Positions 15,289-23,635 of a DNA stretch of 64,000 bases are shown piece by piece. Position numbers and translations under genes: made by a program. The stretch covers positions 186,001-250,000 of the forward strand of contig NZ_QJGZ01000037.1 of assembly GCF_003254585.1 (NCBI RefSeq). The letters run 5' to 3'. This stretch comes from Flavobacterium sharifuzzamanii (lineage in GTDB: Bacteria; Bacteroidota; Bacteroidia; Flavobacteriales; Flavobacteriaceae). Numbering within the stretch: the stretch's first letter is position 1; each line of letters begins with the position of its first letter. Under the pieces are notes generated by a model, which made no database searches, had not been told where the DNA came from, and saw only the letters and a list, made by a program, of their open reading frames with translations.

Positions 15289-16044
15289 TTATTTTGCTGG
15301 AGTTGGAGTTGTTGCGGCTGCAGGAGCTTTTTGTTCTTCTTTTTTAATTTCAGCAACATACTTTGTCAATTTCTTTCCGTAAAGCGATTGGGCTACTTTT
15401 GGAGTCATTGATTTTTGAATTGTATCAAGAAATTTCAAATTGATATCATAAATCTCTGCTAAAGCAATATAAGGTGATACTTCGTGATCTTTGTTGTTGA
15501 TGGCAAAGTTTGTAGCGTATAAATATTTTCTTTTGATGTTTGACTGTTGTTTTGCGTCAATACTGTCAATTGCTTTTTGATCTTTTCTTTTTAATGCTTT
15601 AAATTTTGATTCAACCATAGAAAGGTTTTCATCTCTAAAACGGGTGTTTATTTTTTGATATTCTTCGTATAATTCTTGATTTTTAGATCCAGTAATTTTT
15701 GCGCCAGCGATAAAGTTATCCAAATTGGTTTCGATATTAATATTTCCCGGTTCAGCAAAGAATAAAATATTATTGTCTAATGAATTTGTTACACCTCGAT
15801 CTAAATATAGATATAACATTTCAGGAGATTCTAATTTAATGTCTCTTTCAAAAGCTGAATTTCCGTCAATTTTAATGCTGTCAATAGCAACAAGTGAAGT
15901 GTCAACAACTCTTTGGATATATAAAGTTCCGGTTTTTAAACCTTTAATGTTTCCTGTGATGTGTAAATTATCAGCAGCTGTTTCTTTTTTGCTGCAAGAT
16001 GCTAATACTGCAAGAGTAACAAAAGCAATTAATGTTTTTTTCAT
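15289..16044 (-). CDS. DUF4369-like lipoprotein without a thioredoxin domain
   Basis: A 251-residue lipoprotein (lipobox VLASC, lipid cysteine at residue 17). Residues about 25-130 resemble the DUF4369 domain (LHITGNIKGLKTGTLYIQ, AIDSIKIDGNSAFERDI, NILFFAEPGNINIETN). In many Bacteroidota proteins this domain precedes a TlpA/ResA thioredoxin domain; here it is followed by a charged coiled-coil-like segment and an Ala/Pro/Thr tail (APAAATTPTPAK) with no CxxC, so it is not a redox enzyme. Probably a periplasm-facing binding or assembly protein; the function is unknown. Confidence 0.75.
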   Translation of the reverse strand: MKKTLIAFVTLAVLASCSKKETAADNLHITGNIKGLKTGTLYIQRVVDTSLVAIDSIKIDGNSAFERDIKLESPEMLYLYLDRGVTNSLDNNILFFAEPGNINIETNLDNFIAGAKITGSKNQELYEEYQKINTRFRDENLSMVESKFKALKRKDQKAIDSIDAKQQSNIKRKYLYATNFAINNKDHEVSPYIALAEIYDINLKFLDTIQKSMTPKVAQSLYGKKLTKYVAEIKKEEQKAPAAATTPTPAK

Positions 16045-16125
16045 TGGTTTTTGAGATTTTGGTGCAAAATAAAGAAAATAGTTTAAATGTAAAGAGATGG
16101 CTGTTTTATTTTTATAAAAAAAAAT

Positions 16126-16153
16126 AATCCCAATCTATTTCTAAATTGGGATT
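16126..16153 (-). terminator. Terminator of the following lipoprotein gene
   Basis: AATCCCAAT...ATTGGGATT hairpin, 23 bases past the stop codon of the minus-strand gene at 16177-17010. Confidence 0.75.
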
Positions 16154-16176
16154 TTAAAATCATGCAGGAAAAGGTC

Positions 16177-17010
16177 TTACATCGATAAATTGAATGAAGA
16201 GCCGTTCTCGTGCGTATATGTATAAAGGGCATCGCAGTCGTTATTTCCGTAATCTATCACGCCATTTAAAATGCCTCCTTGAACTTTTAATTGTCCTTTA
16301 GAAATAAATAGGCATGAATATTTTTTAATAAGCGGTTCTTTTACAGTTAAAGTAAGTGTTTCTCCATTTGAAGCTGTTACTGTGTGTGTGCCTTCTGTAA
16401 CTTCGTATACATTATCAGATAAAACAAGCGGTGTGTCTACGCCTGCTGTTTGTTTAGTGGTGTAAATACCAGAATTAGTATAAACTCCTCCTTGTAGATC
16501 AGTTAGTTTGCCATTTGTAACTTTTCTTGTCCATTGCGGCACCCCTTGAACGGTTGTGGTATTGGTGTATTCAATAGTTCCTTCAAGTTTGATACCTTTT
16601 ATAGAGTAGTCAATTCTTTCAATTGTCATTTTACTTCCTGTTGTAGTAATTGGTCCCGAAAGTGTCACTTTTAGTTTTCCTTTTCGTAGAAGATTATTTC
16701 CGTCTGTGCATCCCGCTGTTCCAAAATCGGCTAAAAAGACTTTAGGATAATCTGTTCCGTTTGGTGTAGTAATTGTGATCGTTGCGCAAACTCCAGGAGC
16801 TGTTTCAGCGGTTTTTCCTGTCGTTGAGGTGCTTGTGCTGATTGAAAGACCAGTGTTAAGATCCATTTCGTTTGAAGTGTCAACAGCAACTGAAGCTCCA
16901 ATACCTGTAAGGCTTGTTGAAACGGTATCTTCATGATTGTCACTTGAACAAGAAACGTATAAAAGTGCTGTTGCACAAATAGCGGTTAATAAAATAGCAG
17001 TTTTTTTCAT
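16177..17010 (-). CDS. Secreted lipoprotein of unknown function
   Basis: A 277-residue lipoprotein (lipobox LLYVSC, cysteine at residue 21). After a Ser/Thr-rich linker (about residues 30-70) the body is beta-rich, with two likely disulfide-forming cysteine pairs (CATITITTP and FGTAGCTDG; later KKYSCLF and NNDCDALY). I do not recognise a named domain; proteins of this look, with TITTPNGTDYPKVFLADFG, are common as flavobacterial surface lipoproteins. Its own promoter and terminator are likely, as both neighbours are separated by hairpins. Confidence 0.7.
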   Translation of the reverse strand: MKKTAILLTAICATALLYVSCSSDNHEDTVSTSLTGIGASVAVDTSNEMDLNTGLSISTSTSTTGKTAETAPGVCATITITTPNGTDYPKVFLADFGTAGCTDGNNLLRKGKLKVTLSGPITTTGSKMTIERIDYSIKGIKLEGTIEYTNTTTVQGVPQWTRKVTNGKLTDLQGGVYTNSGIYTTKQTAGVDTPLVLSDNVYEVTEGTHTVTASNGETLTLTVKEPLIKKYSCLFISKGQLKVQGGILNGVIDYGNNDCDALYTYTHENGSSFNLSM

Positions 17011-17078
17011 AATGGGTTTTGTTTTGGATTAGATTAATAAGGCATTCAAATGTAATAAAAAAAATAAATTGCAAATAA

Positions 17079-17110
17079 AAAATCCTGTAATGCTTAGATT
17101 ACAGGATTTT
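17079..17110 (-). terminator. Terminator-like hairpin downstream of the gene at 17318
   Basis: AAAATCCTGTAAT, a 6-base loop, ATTACAGGATTTT, then T-rich on the minus strand. It lies 208 bases after the stop, so the transcript would have a long 3' end. The rest of 17011-17317 is AT-rich and holds nothing else I recognise. Confidence 0.7.
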
Positions 17111-17317
17111 ATAACGTTTTTTTTAAGAAAAAATTATAATAAACGCTTTTAGCTTCTCTTGTTTTTTTGATTCCTCCTAATCACAGTGATTTGAAAATCC
17201 CACTGTCTTTTGTGTTTATGAAAATTTCCGAAATCAAAGTTTAGGCGAGTATAATTTGTTGTTTGTGTAAAAAAAAAAAAGAGTTTTTTATAATTGAGCT
17301 AATACGAAGTGGAGAAA

Positions 17318-17992
17318 CTAGTTTTTTTGCGCTTCAACTCCTTTCGTAGCATAATCTAGATATCCGAAGATTGAATAATCAACAAACATATTACCTGTTA
17401 AATCTGGCACATCTTGTTTGTCTCTAATTCCATTAGGGTAATCTAATTTTTCTATAAAAGAGCTTAAATAATAACCGACTTGGTCGTCTTTCTTGTTTTT
17501 TGCTATGTCTAAAATTACTCCGACAACCAATTTTGAAAGTTCAACCACAGCACCGCTTACAGGATTAGTCGTTTTTGCTAGCGCTTCAATGCCTTTTGTT
17601 AGGACATTAATATTTGAATCTGTTAAAATGGCTTTAATTAATGCAGCATTATCTCGCATTTTTTTATCCAATTCAACTCCAACTATTTGCCAGCTAAAAT
17701 CTTGCGGTATTTTATCATCTTTGTAAACAATATAGCCAGTATCGCCAAATGTGATGATGCTTTTGTCTTTTACTTTATAAATTGTCATTAATATTCTTGA
17801 CTGAATGACCTGAGATACAGAATCCTTTATGATTTCTTTCTTTCTGTTTTCGTCATTAGTTTCAAAAAACTCATTCAAATTTGGAAAACTATCACTTGAT
17901 TGGTTTATAAAACTCATAAATTGTATTTCTCCTTTTCCAATCAGATCTCCATTTTTAATGATTCTTAATTTATTTAATCTAACGTAGAACAT
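17318..17992 (-). CDS. Protein of unknown function, possibly with a C2-like N-terminal sandwich
   Basis: A 224-residue soluble protein with no signal peptide. The start (MFYVRLNKLRIIKNGDLIGK, then GEIQFMSFI) reads as a beta-strand pair like those that open C2-like or effector-type beta sandwiches; later come GDTGYIVYKDD and a helical hydrophobic segment (GAVVELSKLVVGVILDIAKN, about residues 146-165). I cannot name a family. It stands alone, flanked by hairpins on both sides. Confidence 0.6.
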   Translation of the reverse strand: MFYVRLNKLRIIKNGDLIGKGEIQFMSFINQSSDSFPNLNEFFETNDENRKKEIIKDSVSQVIQSRILMTIYKVKDKSIITFGDTGYIVYKDDKIPQDFSWQIVGVELDKKMRDNAALIKAILTDSNINVLTKGIEALAKTTNPVSGAVVELSKLVVGVILDIAKNKKDDQVGYYLSSFIEKLDYPNGIRDKQDVPDLTGNMFVDYSIFGYLDYATKGVEAQKN

Positions 17993-18169
17993 ATTTTAAA
18001 AATTTAATTGCCTACTCGTTTTAGGATTTTTGGCTGGCTCCTCTTGATTTTTTAAAATGGGTTTAAATTATTTTGCACTTGTTTTGTAGATTAATTAAAA
18101 CAAAGGTTAAAAGTAAAAGATTAATTTGGATTTGAGTCGAGTGTAACTACTTGATTTTTAGTAAATAAA

Positions 18170-18199
18170 AAATCCTGCAAAACTTAATTTGCAGGATTT
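18170..18199 (-). terminator. Terminator of htpG
   Basis: AAATCCTGCAAA, a 6-base loop and TTTGCAGGATTT, followed by T-rich sequence on the minus strand, 22 bases after the htpG stop codon. Its sequence echoes the hairpin at 17079-17110. Confidence 0.85.
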
Positions 18200-18221
18200 C
18201 TGAGTTTTATTTTTCGAATGA

Positions 18222-20105
18222 TTATTTAATCATTTCAAAACTTCTCTTAACAAAAGCAGTAAGTGCTTCACCTTTTAATAGGTTTTGAGATAATTTAGCC
18301 AAATCTAAAGCTTGTTTAACTAAATGTTCTTGATGCGTTTTGTCTTCTGTATTTAAGATGCTTGAAGCAAGATCAGAATTTGTATTTACAACCAAATTGT
18401 ACATTTCTGGCATATTACCCATTCCGAACATTCCTCCACCGCCAGTCTGGCTCATTTCTTTCATTCTTCGCATAAATTCTGGTTGCGTGATAATGAATGG
18501 AGCAGCCTGAGAATCCATAGCTTCTAACTGAACGCTGTATGCTTTTGGAATATAAGCTTCTAAAGAAGTTTTTAAAGCTGCTTTTTCATCATCAGATAAT
18601 TTAGAAATAGTGTTTTCTTCTTTTTTGATCAAATTATCGATGTGATCAGAATCTACACGTACAAAAGTTAATCCGCTATTATCATTTTCGATTTTTTGGA
18701 TTAAGTGTGAAATAATCGGAGAATCTAAAAGCAATACTTCGTATCCTTTTTCTTTCGCTGCTTCAATGTAAGAGTGCTGAGCATCTTTGTTTCCAGCATA
18801 AAGAACTACAAGCTTACCATCTTTATCAGTTTGGTTTTCTTTTAGTTTTTCTTTTAATTCTTCTAAAGTAAAATATTTATCGTCTACAGTTGGGTATAAA
18901 ACAAATGCACCTGCTTTTTCGTAGAACTTTTCTTCAGAAAGCATTCCGTACTCTAAAACGATTTTAATGTCGTTCCATTTTGCTTCAAAATCAGCACGAT
19001 TTTCGTTAAATAAAGCTTTTAATTTATCTGCTACTTTACGAGTAATGTAGTTTGAAATTTTCTTAACAGCTCCGTCAGCTTGTAAACCAGAACGAGAAAC
19101 GTTTAACGGAATATCTGGAGAATCGATTACACCTTTTAGCATCGTCAAGAATTCAGGTACAATTCCTTCTACGTTATCTGTAACGTAAACTTGGTTTTGG
19201 TACAATTGAATTTTGTCTTTCTGGATTTGCATGTCGTTTCCTAATTTTGGGAAATACAAAATACCAGTTAAGTTAAACGGATAATCTACATTTAAATGAA
19301 TGTGAAACAATGGCTCCTCAAACTGCATTGGATACAATTCTCTGTAGAAGTTTTTGTAATCTTCATCAGATAATTCAGAAGGCTGTTTTGTCCAAGCTGG
19401 ATTTGGGTTGTTAATGATGTTGTCAATTTCGACAGTTTCATTAACGTAATCTTCTGGAGCATCTTCTGGTTTTGGAAGCGTTTCAGTTCTTGTTCCGAAT
19501 TTAATCGGAATAGGCATGAATTTATTGTATTTGTTTAATAAACCACTGATTTTAGAATCTTCTAGGAACTCCAAGGAATCTTCTGCAATATGAAGAATGA
19601 TTTCTGTTCCGCGTGAAGTTTTGTCAGCAGGTTCTAAGGTAAACTCAGGACTTCCGTCACATGTCCAATGCGCAGCTGGCTCATCTTTGTATGATTTTGT
19701 GATGATTTCAACTTTTTCAGCCACCATAAAAGCAGAGTAGAAACCAAGACCAAAATGGCCGATAATTCCAGAATCTTTAGCAGAATCTTTGTATTTGTCT
19801 AAGAATTCTTCGGCACCCGAAAAAGCTACTTGATTAATGTATTTTTCAACTTCATCAGCCGTCATACCTAAACCTTGATCGATAATGTGGATTTTTTTAC
19901 CTTCTTTGTCCACTTTTACCTCGATAATCGGATTTCCGTATTCAACTTTAGCTTCACCAATGCTGATAAGATGTTTTAATTTTAAAGTAGCATCAGTACC
20001 ATTAGAAACAAGCTCGCGCAAGAAAATTTCGTGGTCGCTGTATAAGAACTTTTTAATTAAGGGAAAAATGTTTTCTACTGAAACATTAATTTTACCTGTT
20101 GCCAT
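18222..20105 (-). CDS. htpG: Molecular chaperone HtpG (Hsp90)
   Basis: I place the start at the ATG at 20105 (MATGKINVSVENIFPLIKKF), giving 627 residues; the 28 extra residues of the longer frame are not Hsp90-like. The GHKL ATPase domain shows LRELVSNGTDAT (magnesium and ATP asparagine), IIDQGLGMT and GHFGLGFYSAFMVA. The middle domain includes YVTDNVEGIVPEFL and VSRSGLQADGAV with the catalytic arginine region. The C-terminal dimerisation domain ends with a short GGGGMFGMG-containing loop. Cytosolic ATP-dependent protein folding, commonly heat-induced. Confidence 0.95.
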   Translation of the reverse strand: MATGKINVSVENIFPLIKKFLYSDHEIFLRELVSNGTDATLKLKHLISIGEAKVEYGNPIIEVKVDKEGKKIHIIDQGLGMTADEVEKYINQVAFSGAEEFLDKYKDSAKDSGIIGHFGLGFYSAFMVAEKVEIITKSYKDEPAAHWTCDGSPEFTLEPADKTSRGTEIILHIAEDSLEFLEDSKISGLLNKYNKFMPIPIKFGTRTETLPKPEDAPEDYVNETVEIDNIINNPNPAWTKQPSELSDEDYKNFYRELYPMQFEEPLFHIHLNVDYPFNLTGILYFPKLGNDMQIQKDKIQLYQNQVYVTDNVEGIVPEFLTMLKGVIDSPDIPLNVSRSGLQADGAVKKISNYITRKVADKLKALFNENRADFEAKWNDIKIVLEYGMLSEEKFYEKAGAFVLYPTVDDKYFTLEELKEKLKENQTDKDGKLVVLYAGNKDAQHSYIEAAKEKGYEVLLLDSPIISHLIQKIENDNSGLTFVRVDSDHIDNLIKKEENTISKLSDDEKAALKTSLEAYIPKAYSVQLEAMDSQAAPFIITQPEFMRRMKEMSQTGGGGMFGMGNMPEMYNLVVNTNSDLASSILNTEDKTHQEHLVKQALDLAKLSQNLLKGEALTAFVKRSFEMIK

Positions 20106-20247
20106 ATTTTTTAATTTTTGATTTAATTTGATGATTTTCATTTGTTCAAATAGAATACCAATTGTTTTTTGGGTGACAAAATGTCGCAAATGTTAATTTT
20201 GAAAGAAAATAAATGGATTGTAAAACAAAAAATATCTGAACGAATCG

Positions 20248-20255
20248 TATATTTG
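20248..20255 (+). promoter_or_regulatory. -7 box for the lipocalin-like lipoprotein gene
   Basis: TATATTTG fits TAnnTTTG and lies 52 bases before the ATG at 20308. Confidence 0.5.
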
Positions 20256-20307
20256 TGGTACAATAATTGTTAAAAAGACAAATATTAATCTAAAAAAATT
20301 GTACAAA

Positions 20308-20814
20308 ATGAAGAAGAGTATTTTAATGTGTATGATTGCCGCTCTGTTTTTTGCGTGTAAATCATCTTCGTCCACAACAGCTTCATCTTCTGAGGCTACT
20401 ACACTTTCAACTAAACTTGACAAGAAAACTCAGGTAGCTCTAAAAGGGAATTGGGTTCTAACTAATGTATCTTATCCAGGGTCAGATTATATCAAAGTAA
20501 ATTCTTTTGATCTTGCCGATTCTAAATGTTTTATTGGAAGTACTTGGAGTTTTATTTCTAATAATAATAAAGGAAATATGGCTTTAACATCACCAAGTTG
20601 TACTGGATTTTCTTCTCCAATTGTATGGAGTATAAACAGCCAAGGTTTGTTTGTGCTTAAAATTCTTAATGCAGGCGAAAAAGCTAAGAAAGTAAGAGAT
20701 GGTTATTTGCTAAAAGTAGCTGGAGTAACAGAAAGTTCATTTCAGTTAGTAGATAATATAAATGTTGGAGGTCAGGTAAAAGATGTGACTTACCAATTTC
20801 AAAGAGCTAATTAA
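20308..20814 (+). CDS. Lipocalin-like lipoprotein
   Basis: A 168-residue lipoprotein starting MKKSILMCMIAALFFAC, with the lipid cysteine at residue 17; an upstream in-frame TTG would add only three residues. A Ser/Thr linker is followed by a beta-barrel-like domain with LKGNWVLTNVSYPG, CFIGSTWSF, SPSCTGFSSPIVWSI and a closing VTYQFQRAN strand, resembling lipocalin-like domains of Bacteroidota lipoproteins. It lies 19 bases upstream of the OmpA lipoprotein gene, so both are probably one operon and may share an outer-membrane stress or stability role (inference). Confidence 0.7.
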   Translation: MKKSILMCMIAALFFACKSSSSTTASSSEATTLSTKLDKKTQVALKGNWVLTNVSYPGSDYIKVNSFDLADSKCFIGSTWSFISNNNKGNMALTSPSCTGFSSPIVWSINSQGLFVLKILNAGEKAKKVRDGYLLKVAGVTESSFQLVDNINVGGQVKDVTYQFQRAN

Positions 20815-20833
20815 TATTTTAAAGGTATAAAAA

Positions 20834-21529
20834 ATGAGAAAGATAAAGGTTTTAGGTTTAAGCAGTTTATTGGTATTAGCTAGCTTTTTTACAAGTTGCG
20901 ATTCAGTAAAAAATGCAAATAACACGCAAAAAGGAGCAGGAATTGGTGCTGTAGCAGGTGGTGTTATTGGTGGTATTTTAGGAAATAATATTGGTCGAGG
21001 CGGTAACGCTGCATTAGGAGCTGTAATTGGAGCTGCTGTTGGAGGTGGAACTGGAGCTTTGATTGGTAACAAAATGGATAAACAAGCTCGTGAAATCGAT
21101 CAGGCACTTCCTGGTGCTGATGTTGAAAGAGTTGGTGAAGGAATTCACTTGACTTTGAACGAAAATGCTGTTCGTTTTGATACTAACAAATCATCTTTGA
21201 CTACTCAGGCAAAAGCTAATTTAGATAAATTGATTCCTGTATTCACTGAGTATGGAGATACTAATATTGAAATTTTTGGTTATACTGATAATACAGGAAA
21301 ACCAGAATATAACTTGACACTTTCAGGACAAAGAGCTGCGTCTGTTCAAGCTTATTTAGTTGCTAAAGGATTAAAAGCAAGCCGTTTCAAAACTTCAGGT
21401 TTAGGTATTGCAGATCCAATTGCAACAAATGATACTCCAGAAGGAAGAGCGCAAAACCGTCGTGTTGAATTCTCAATTACAGCAAACGACAAAATGGTAA
21501 ATGATGCTAAAGCGGAAGCTGGAAAATAA
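20834..21529 (+). CDS. OmpA-family lipoprotein with glycine-zipper segment
   Basis: A 231-residue lipoprotein (lipobox FFTSC, cysteine at residue 22). Residues about 33-80 are a glycine zipper (GAGIGAVAGGVIGGILGNNI), a membrane-associating segment. Residues about 105-220 are an OmpA/MotB peptidoglycan-binding domain: FDTNKSSLTTQAKANLDKL, EIFGYTDNTGKPEYNLTLS, QRAASVQAYL and the diaminopimelate-binding NRRVEF. It probably ties the outer membrane to the cell wall, like E. coli YiaD. The gene ends at a strong bidirectional terminator. Confidence 0.9.
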   Translation: MRKIKVLGLSSLLVLASFFTSCDSVKNANNTQKGAGIGAVAGGVIGGILGNNIGRGGNAALGAVIGAAVGGGTGALIGNKMDKQAREIDQALPGADVERVGEGIHLTLNENAVRFDTNKSSLTTQAKANLDKLIPVFTEYGDTNIEIFGYTDNTGKPEYNLTLSGQRAASVQAYLVAKGLKASRFKTSGLGIADPIATNDTPEGRAQNRRVEFSITANDKMVNDAKAEAGK

Positions 21530-21550
21530 TTTCAAAACAAAATAAAATCT

Positions 21551-21588
21551 AAAAAAAAGCTGTTTCATAATTGAAACAGCTTTTTTTT
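21551..21588. terminator. Bidirectional terminator
   Basis: AAAAAAAAGCTGTTTCA...TGAAACAGCTTTTTTTT lies between the convergent OmpA and thioredoxin genes and has T runs on both strands. Confidence 0.9.
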
Positions 21589-21589
21589 G

Positions 21590-22447
21590 TTAATGGTTCT
21601 TTTGTTTTGATTTTTCATAAAAAGCATAAAGTTGATTGCAGTTTTCAATGACATTTTCTAAATCATTTTCTTTTAGAAATTTTTCTACAACAACTGCCTC
21701 TTCGGAATTGTTCTTAATAGCTAAATACTTTAAAAACCAATATTGATAATCGTTCAGTTCGTTAATTTCTTCTGCTTTAATTGCTGAGATTTTTTTGTTC
21801 AGCTTTTCAAAATCAAAGCGATATGCTAATTCGTAAAGGACTAAAAGTTCAAGTTTTTGTTTCTTTTGCAAATAGTTTTCGTCACTTTTCTTTAATTCAT
21901 CTTTAGCATCTTTTAAATATTCATTAGCAACACGAACTATTCTTCCTTTAATATTGTTATTTACTAATAGAGAATAATTGTAATATTTCTGCGATATCCG
22001 AATAGCTGTATTGTATTTTTGAGTTTGGTAGAAACCAATTAATTCTGTGGCTAGATATTCTGTAGATAAACTATATTGTATTAACTCTCTTCTTAGATCA
22101 GAAGCAGTTTGATAACCTGTAAATTGATGAATAATTTTTCCGTTAGGATCAATAATAAATATACTGGGAAGAAGCCTAATCTGGTATTTATAAGCAATGT
22201 CCCGATTCACATCGACATCTATTTTTAAGGTTACAAAATCTTTAAGAATTGTTTGAATCTGGATATCATTCCAAGCATTTAAATCCATTTGCTTGCAAGG
22301 ACCACACCATTTTGCAGTAAAATCTACAAGTATCAGTTTGTGTGTGCTTAAAGCCGCCTTTTGTGCATCTTCCATAGAAGTAAACCACGCTGCCTCAACT
22401 CTATATGATGTAAAAAGCAATACTATTAAAGGGAGCAATTTTTTCAT
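21590..22447 (-). CDS. Exported thioredoxin-like protein
   Basis: A 285-residue protein with a signal peptide (MKKLLPLIVLLFTSYRVEA). The thioredoxin fold covers residues about 22-135: VDFTAKWCGPCKQMD has redox cysteines C48 and C51, and RLLPSIFIIDPNGK carries the cis-proline. The remaining 150 residues are helical and TPR-like (LIGFYQTQKYNTAIRISQKYY). It should act in the periplasm in disulfide reduction or transfer. No DsbD partner is nearby. It is a single gene reading into the bidirectional terminator. Confidence 0.87.
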   Translation of the reverse strand: MKKLLPLIVLLFTSYRVEAAWFTSMEDAQKAALSTHKLILVDFTAKWCGPCKQMDLNAWNDIQIQTILKDFVTLKIDVDVNRDIAYKYQIRLLPSIFIIDPNGKIIHQFTGYQTASDLRRELIQYSLSTEYLATELIGFYQTQKYNTAIRISQKYYNYSLLVNNNIKGRIVRVANEYLKDAKDELKKSDENYLQKKQKLELLVLYELAYRFDFEKLNKKISAIKAEEINELNDYQYWFLKYLAIKNNSEEAVVVEKFLKENDLENVIENCNQLYAFYEKSKQKNH

Positions 22448-22578
22448 AAGTTAATTATAAATTTCAAACAAATAAAGTAAAAAAAAGATTACAAATAAAA
22501 TTTCAATGTTAATTTTTTGATTTATTTTCTCACAATAAAGTATCTTAATATAAGTTTCTTAATTGAAGCAGCTTTTTT

Positions 22579-22609
22579 TTGACTTTAGAAATTAAACATT
22601 GTAAATTTG
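22579..22609 (+). promoter_or_regulatory. Promoter of the ABC ATPase gene
   Basis: TTG, 20 bases, then TAAATTTG, with the ATG 20 bases further on. Confidence 0.65.
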
Positions 22610-22628
22610 ACGTCTCATATTACAACTC

Positions 22629-23579
22629 ATGCTCGACATACAAAATATATCTTTTTCGTACACCGAAAGCCCCGTTATAAAAAACATCTCTTTTTCTATT
22701 GAAAAAGGCCAGAACATTGCCATTATTGGCGAGAGTGGCTGCGGAAAAAGTACGCTGCTCAAGCTTATATATGGACTTTACGATCTGGATGAAGGAAAGA
22801 TTTTTTATGAAGATAAACCAGTTTTGGGACCAAAATTTAATTTGATTCCCGGAATGCCTTACATGAAATATCTGGCGCAGGACTTTGATTTGTCTCCTTA
22901 CGAAACAGTTGCAGAAAATGTTGGTAAGTTTCTATCAAATGGTTTTGCAAACATGAAAAAACTTCGTGTTCAGGAATTATTAGAGATGGTAGAAATGGAT
23001 CAGTTTTCTAATGTAAAAACAAAATTCTTAAGTGGAGGACAACAACAGAGAGTTGCTTTAGTTAGAGTTTTGGCTTTAGAACCAGAAGTAATTTTGCTAG
23101 ATGAGCCATTCAGTCAGATTGATGCTTTTAGAAAAAATGCATTGCGACGTAATTTATTTCGTTACTTAAAGCAAAAAGGAATTACCTGTATTATTGCAAC
23201 TCACGATAGTACCGATGCTTTGTCTTTTGCAGATCAGGCAATCGTCATGCGAAATGGAGAAGTCTTAGTTAAAGACGATCCTTCAAAAATATATGAAGAT
23301 CCACAAATTAAATATGTTGCTTCTTTGTTTGGAGAAGTAAATGAAATTCCAACTCATTTATTACTGTCTTATGAAGACGAAACTCATAAAACATTAGTTT
23401 ATCCGCATCAGTTTAAAATGGTTTCAGAATCAAAACTGATGGTAAAAATTAGAAGAACTTATTTTAGAGGAAGCCATTATTTAATTGAAACTGTTTATAA
23501 AAGACAATTGATTTTCTTTGAAAGCGAAATAGATTTACCGCTTGAACAAGAAGTGTTTTTAGCTTTAAATTATTTATAA
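22629..23579 (+). CDS. ABC transporter ATP-binding protein without adjacent permease
   Basis: A 316-residue ATPase. The Walker A motif is GESGCGKST (residues 34-42), the signature LSGGQQ (134-139), and the Walker B VILLDEP with following Asp (155-165); the switch histidine lies in ATHDSTDAL. Residues about 230-316 form a beta-rich C-terminal domain (LVYPHQFKMVS, KIRRTYFRGSHYLIE) like the TOBE domain of importer ATPases for sulfate, iron or polyamines. No membrane or binding-protein gene flanks it, so it either serves distant permeases or has a non-transport role. Confidence 0.85.
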   Translation: MLDIQNISFSYTESPVIKNISFSIEKGQNIAIIGESGCGKSTLLKLIYGLYDLDEGKIFYEDKPVLGPKFNLIPGMPYMKYLAQDFDLSPYETVAENVGKFLSNGFANMKKLRVQELLEMVEMDQFSNVKTKFLSGGQQQRVALVRVLALEPEVILLDEPFSQIDAFRKNALRRNLFRYLKQKGITCIIATHDSTDALSFADQAIVMRNGEVLVKDDPSKIYEDPQIKYVASLFGEVNEIPTHLLLSYEDETHKTLVYPHQFKMVSESKLMVKIRRTYFRGSHYLIETVYKRQLIFFESEIDLPLEQEVFLALNYL

Positions 23580-23582
23580 AAT

Positions 23583-23613
23583 AAAACCCGATAGTATTTT
23601 TCTATCGGGTTTT
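23583..23613. terminator. Bidirectional terminator
   Basis: AAAACCCGATAG, a 7-base loop and CTATCGGGTTTT between convergent genes. Confidence 0.88.
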
Positions 23614-23635
23614 GTTTTTTGTAATCAAAAGAAAT

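Noticed and set aside
20106..20189. Extended htpG start at 20189
   Set aside because: The added residues do not resemble Hsp90, whose N-terminus aligns from the ATG at 20105.
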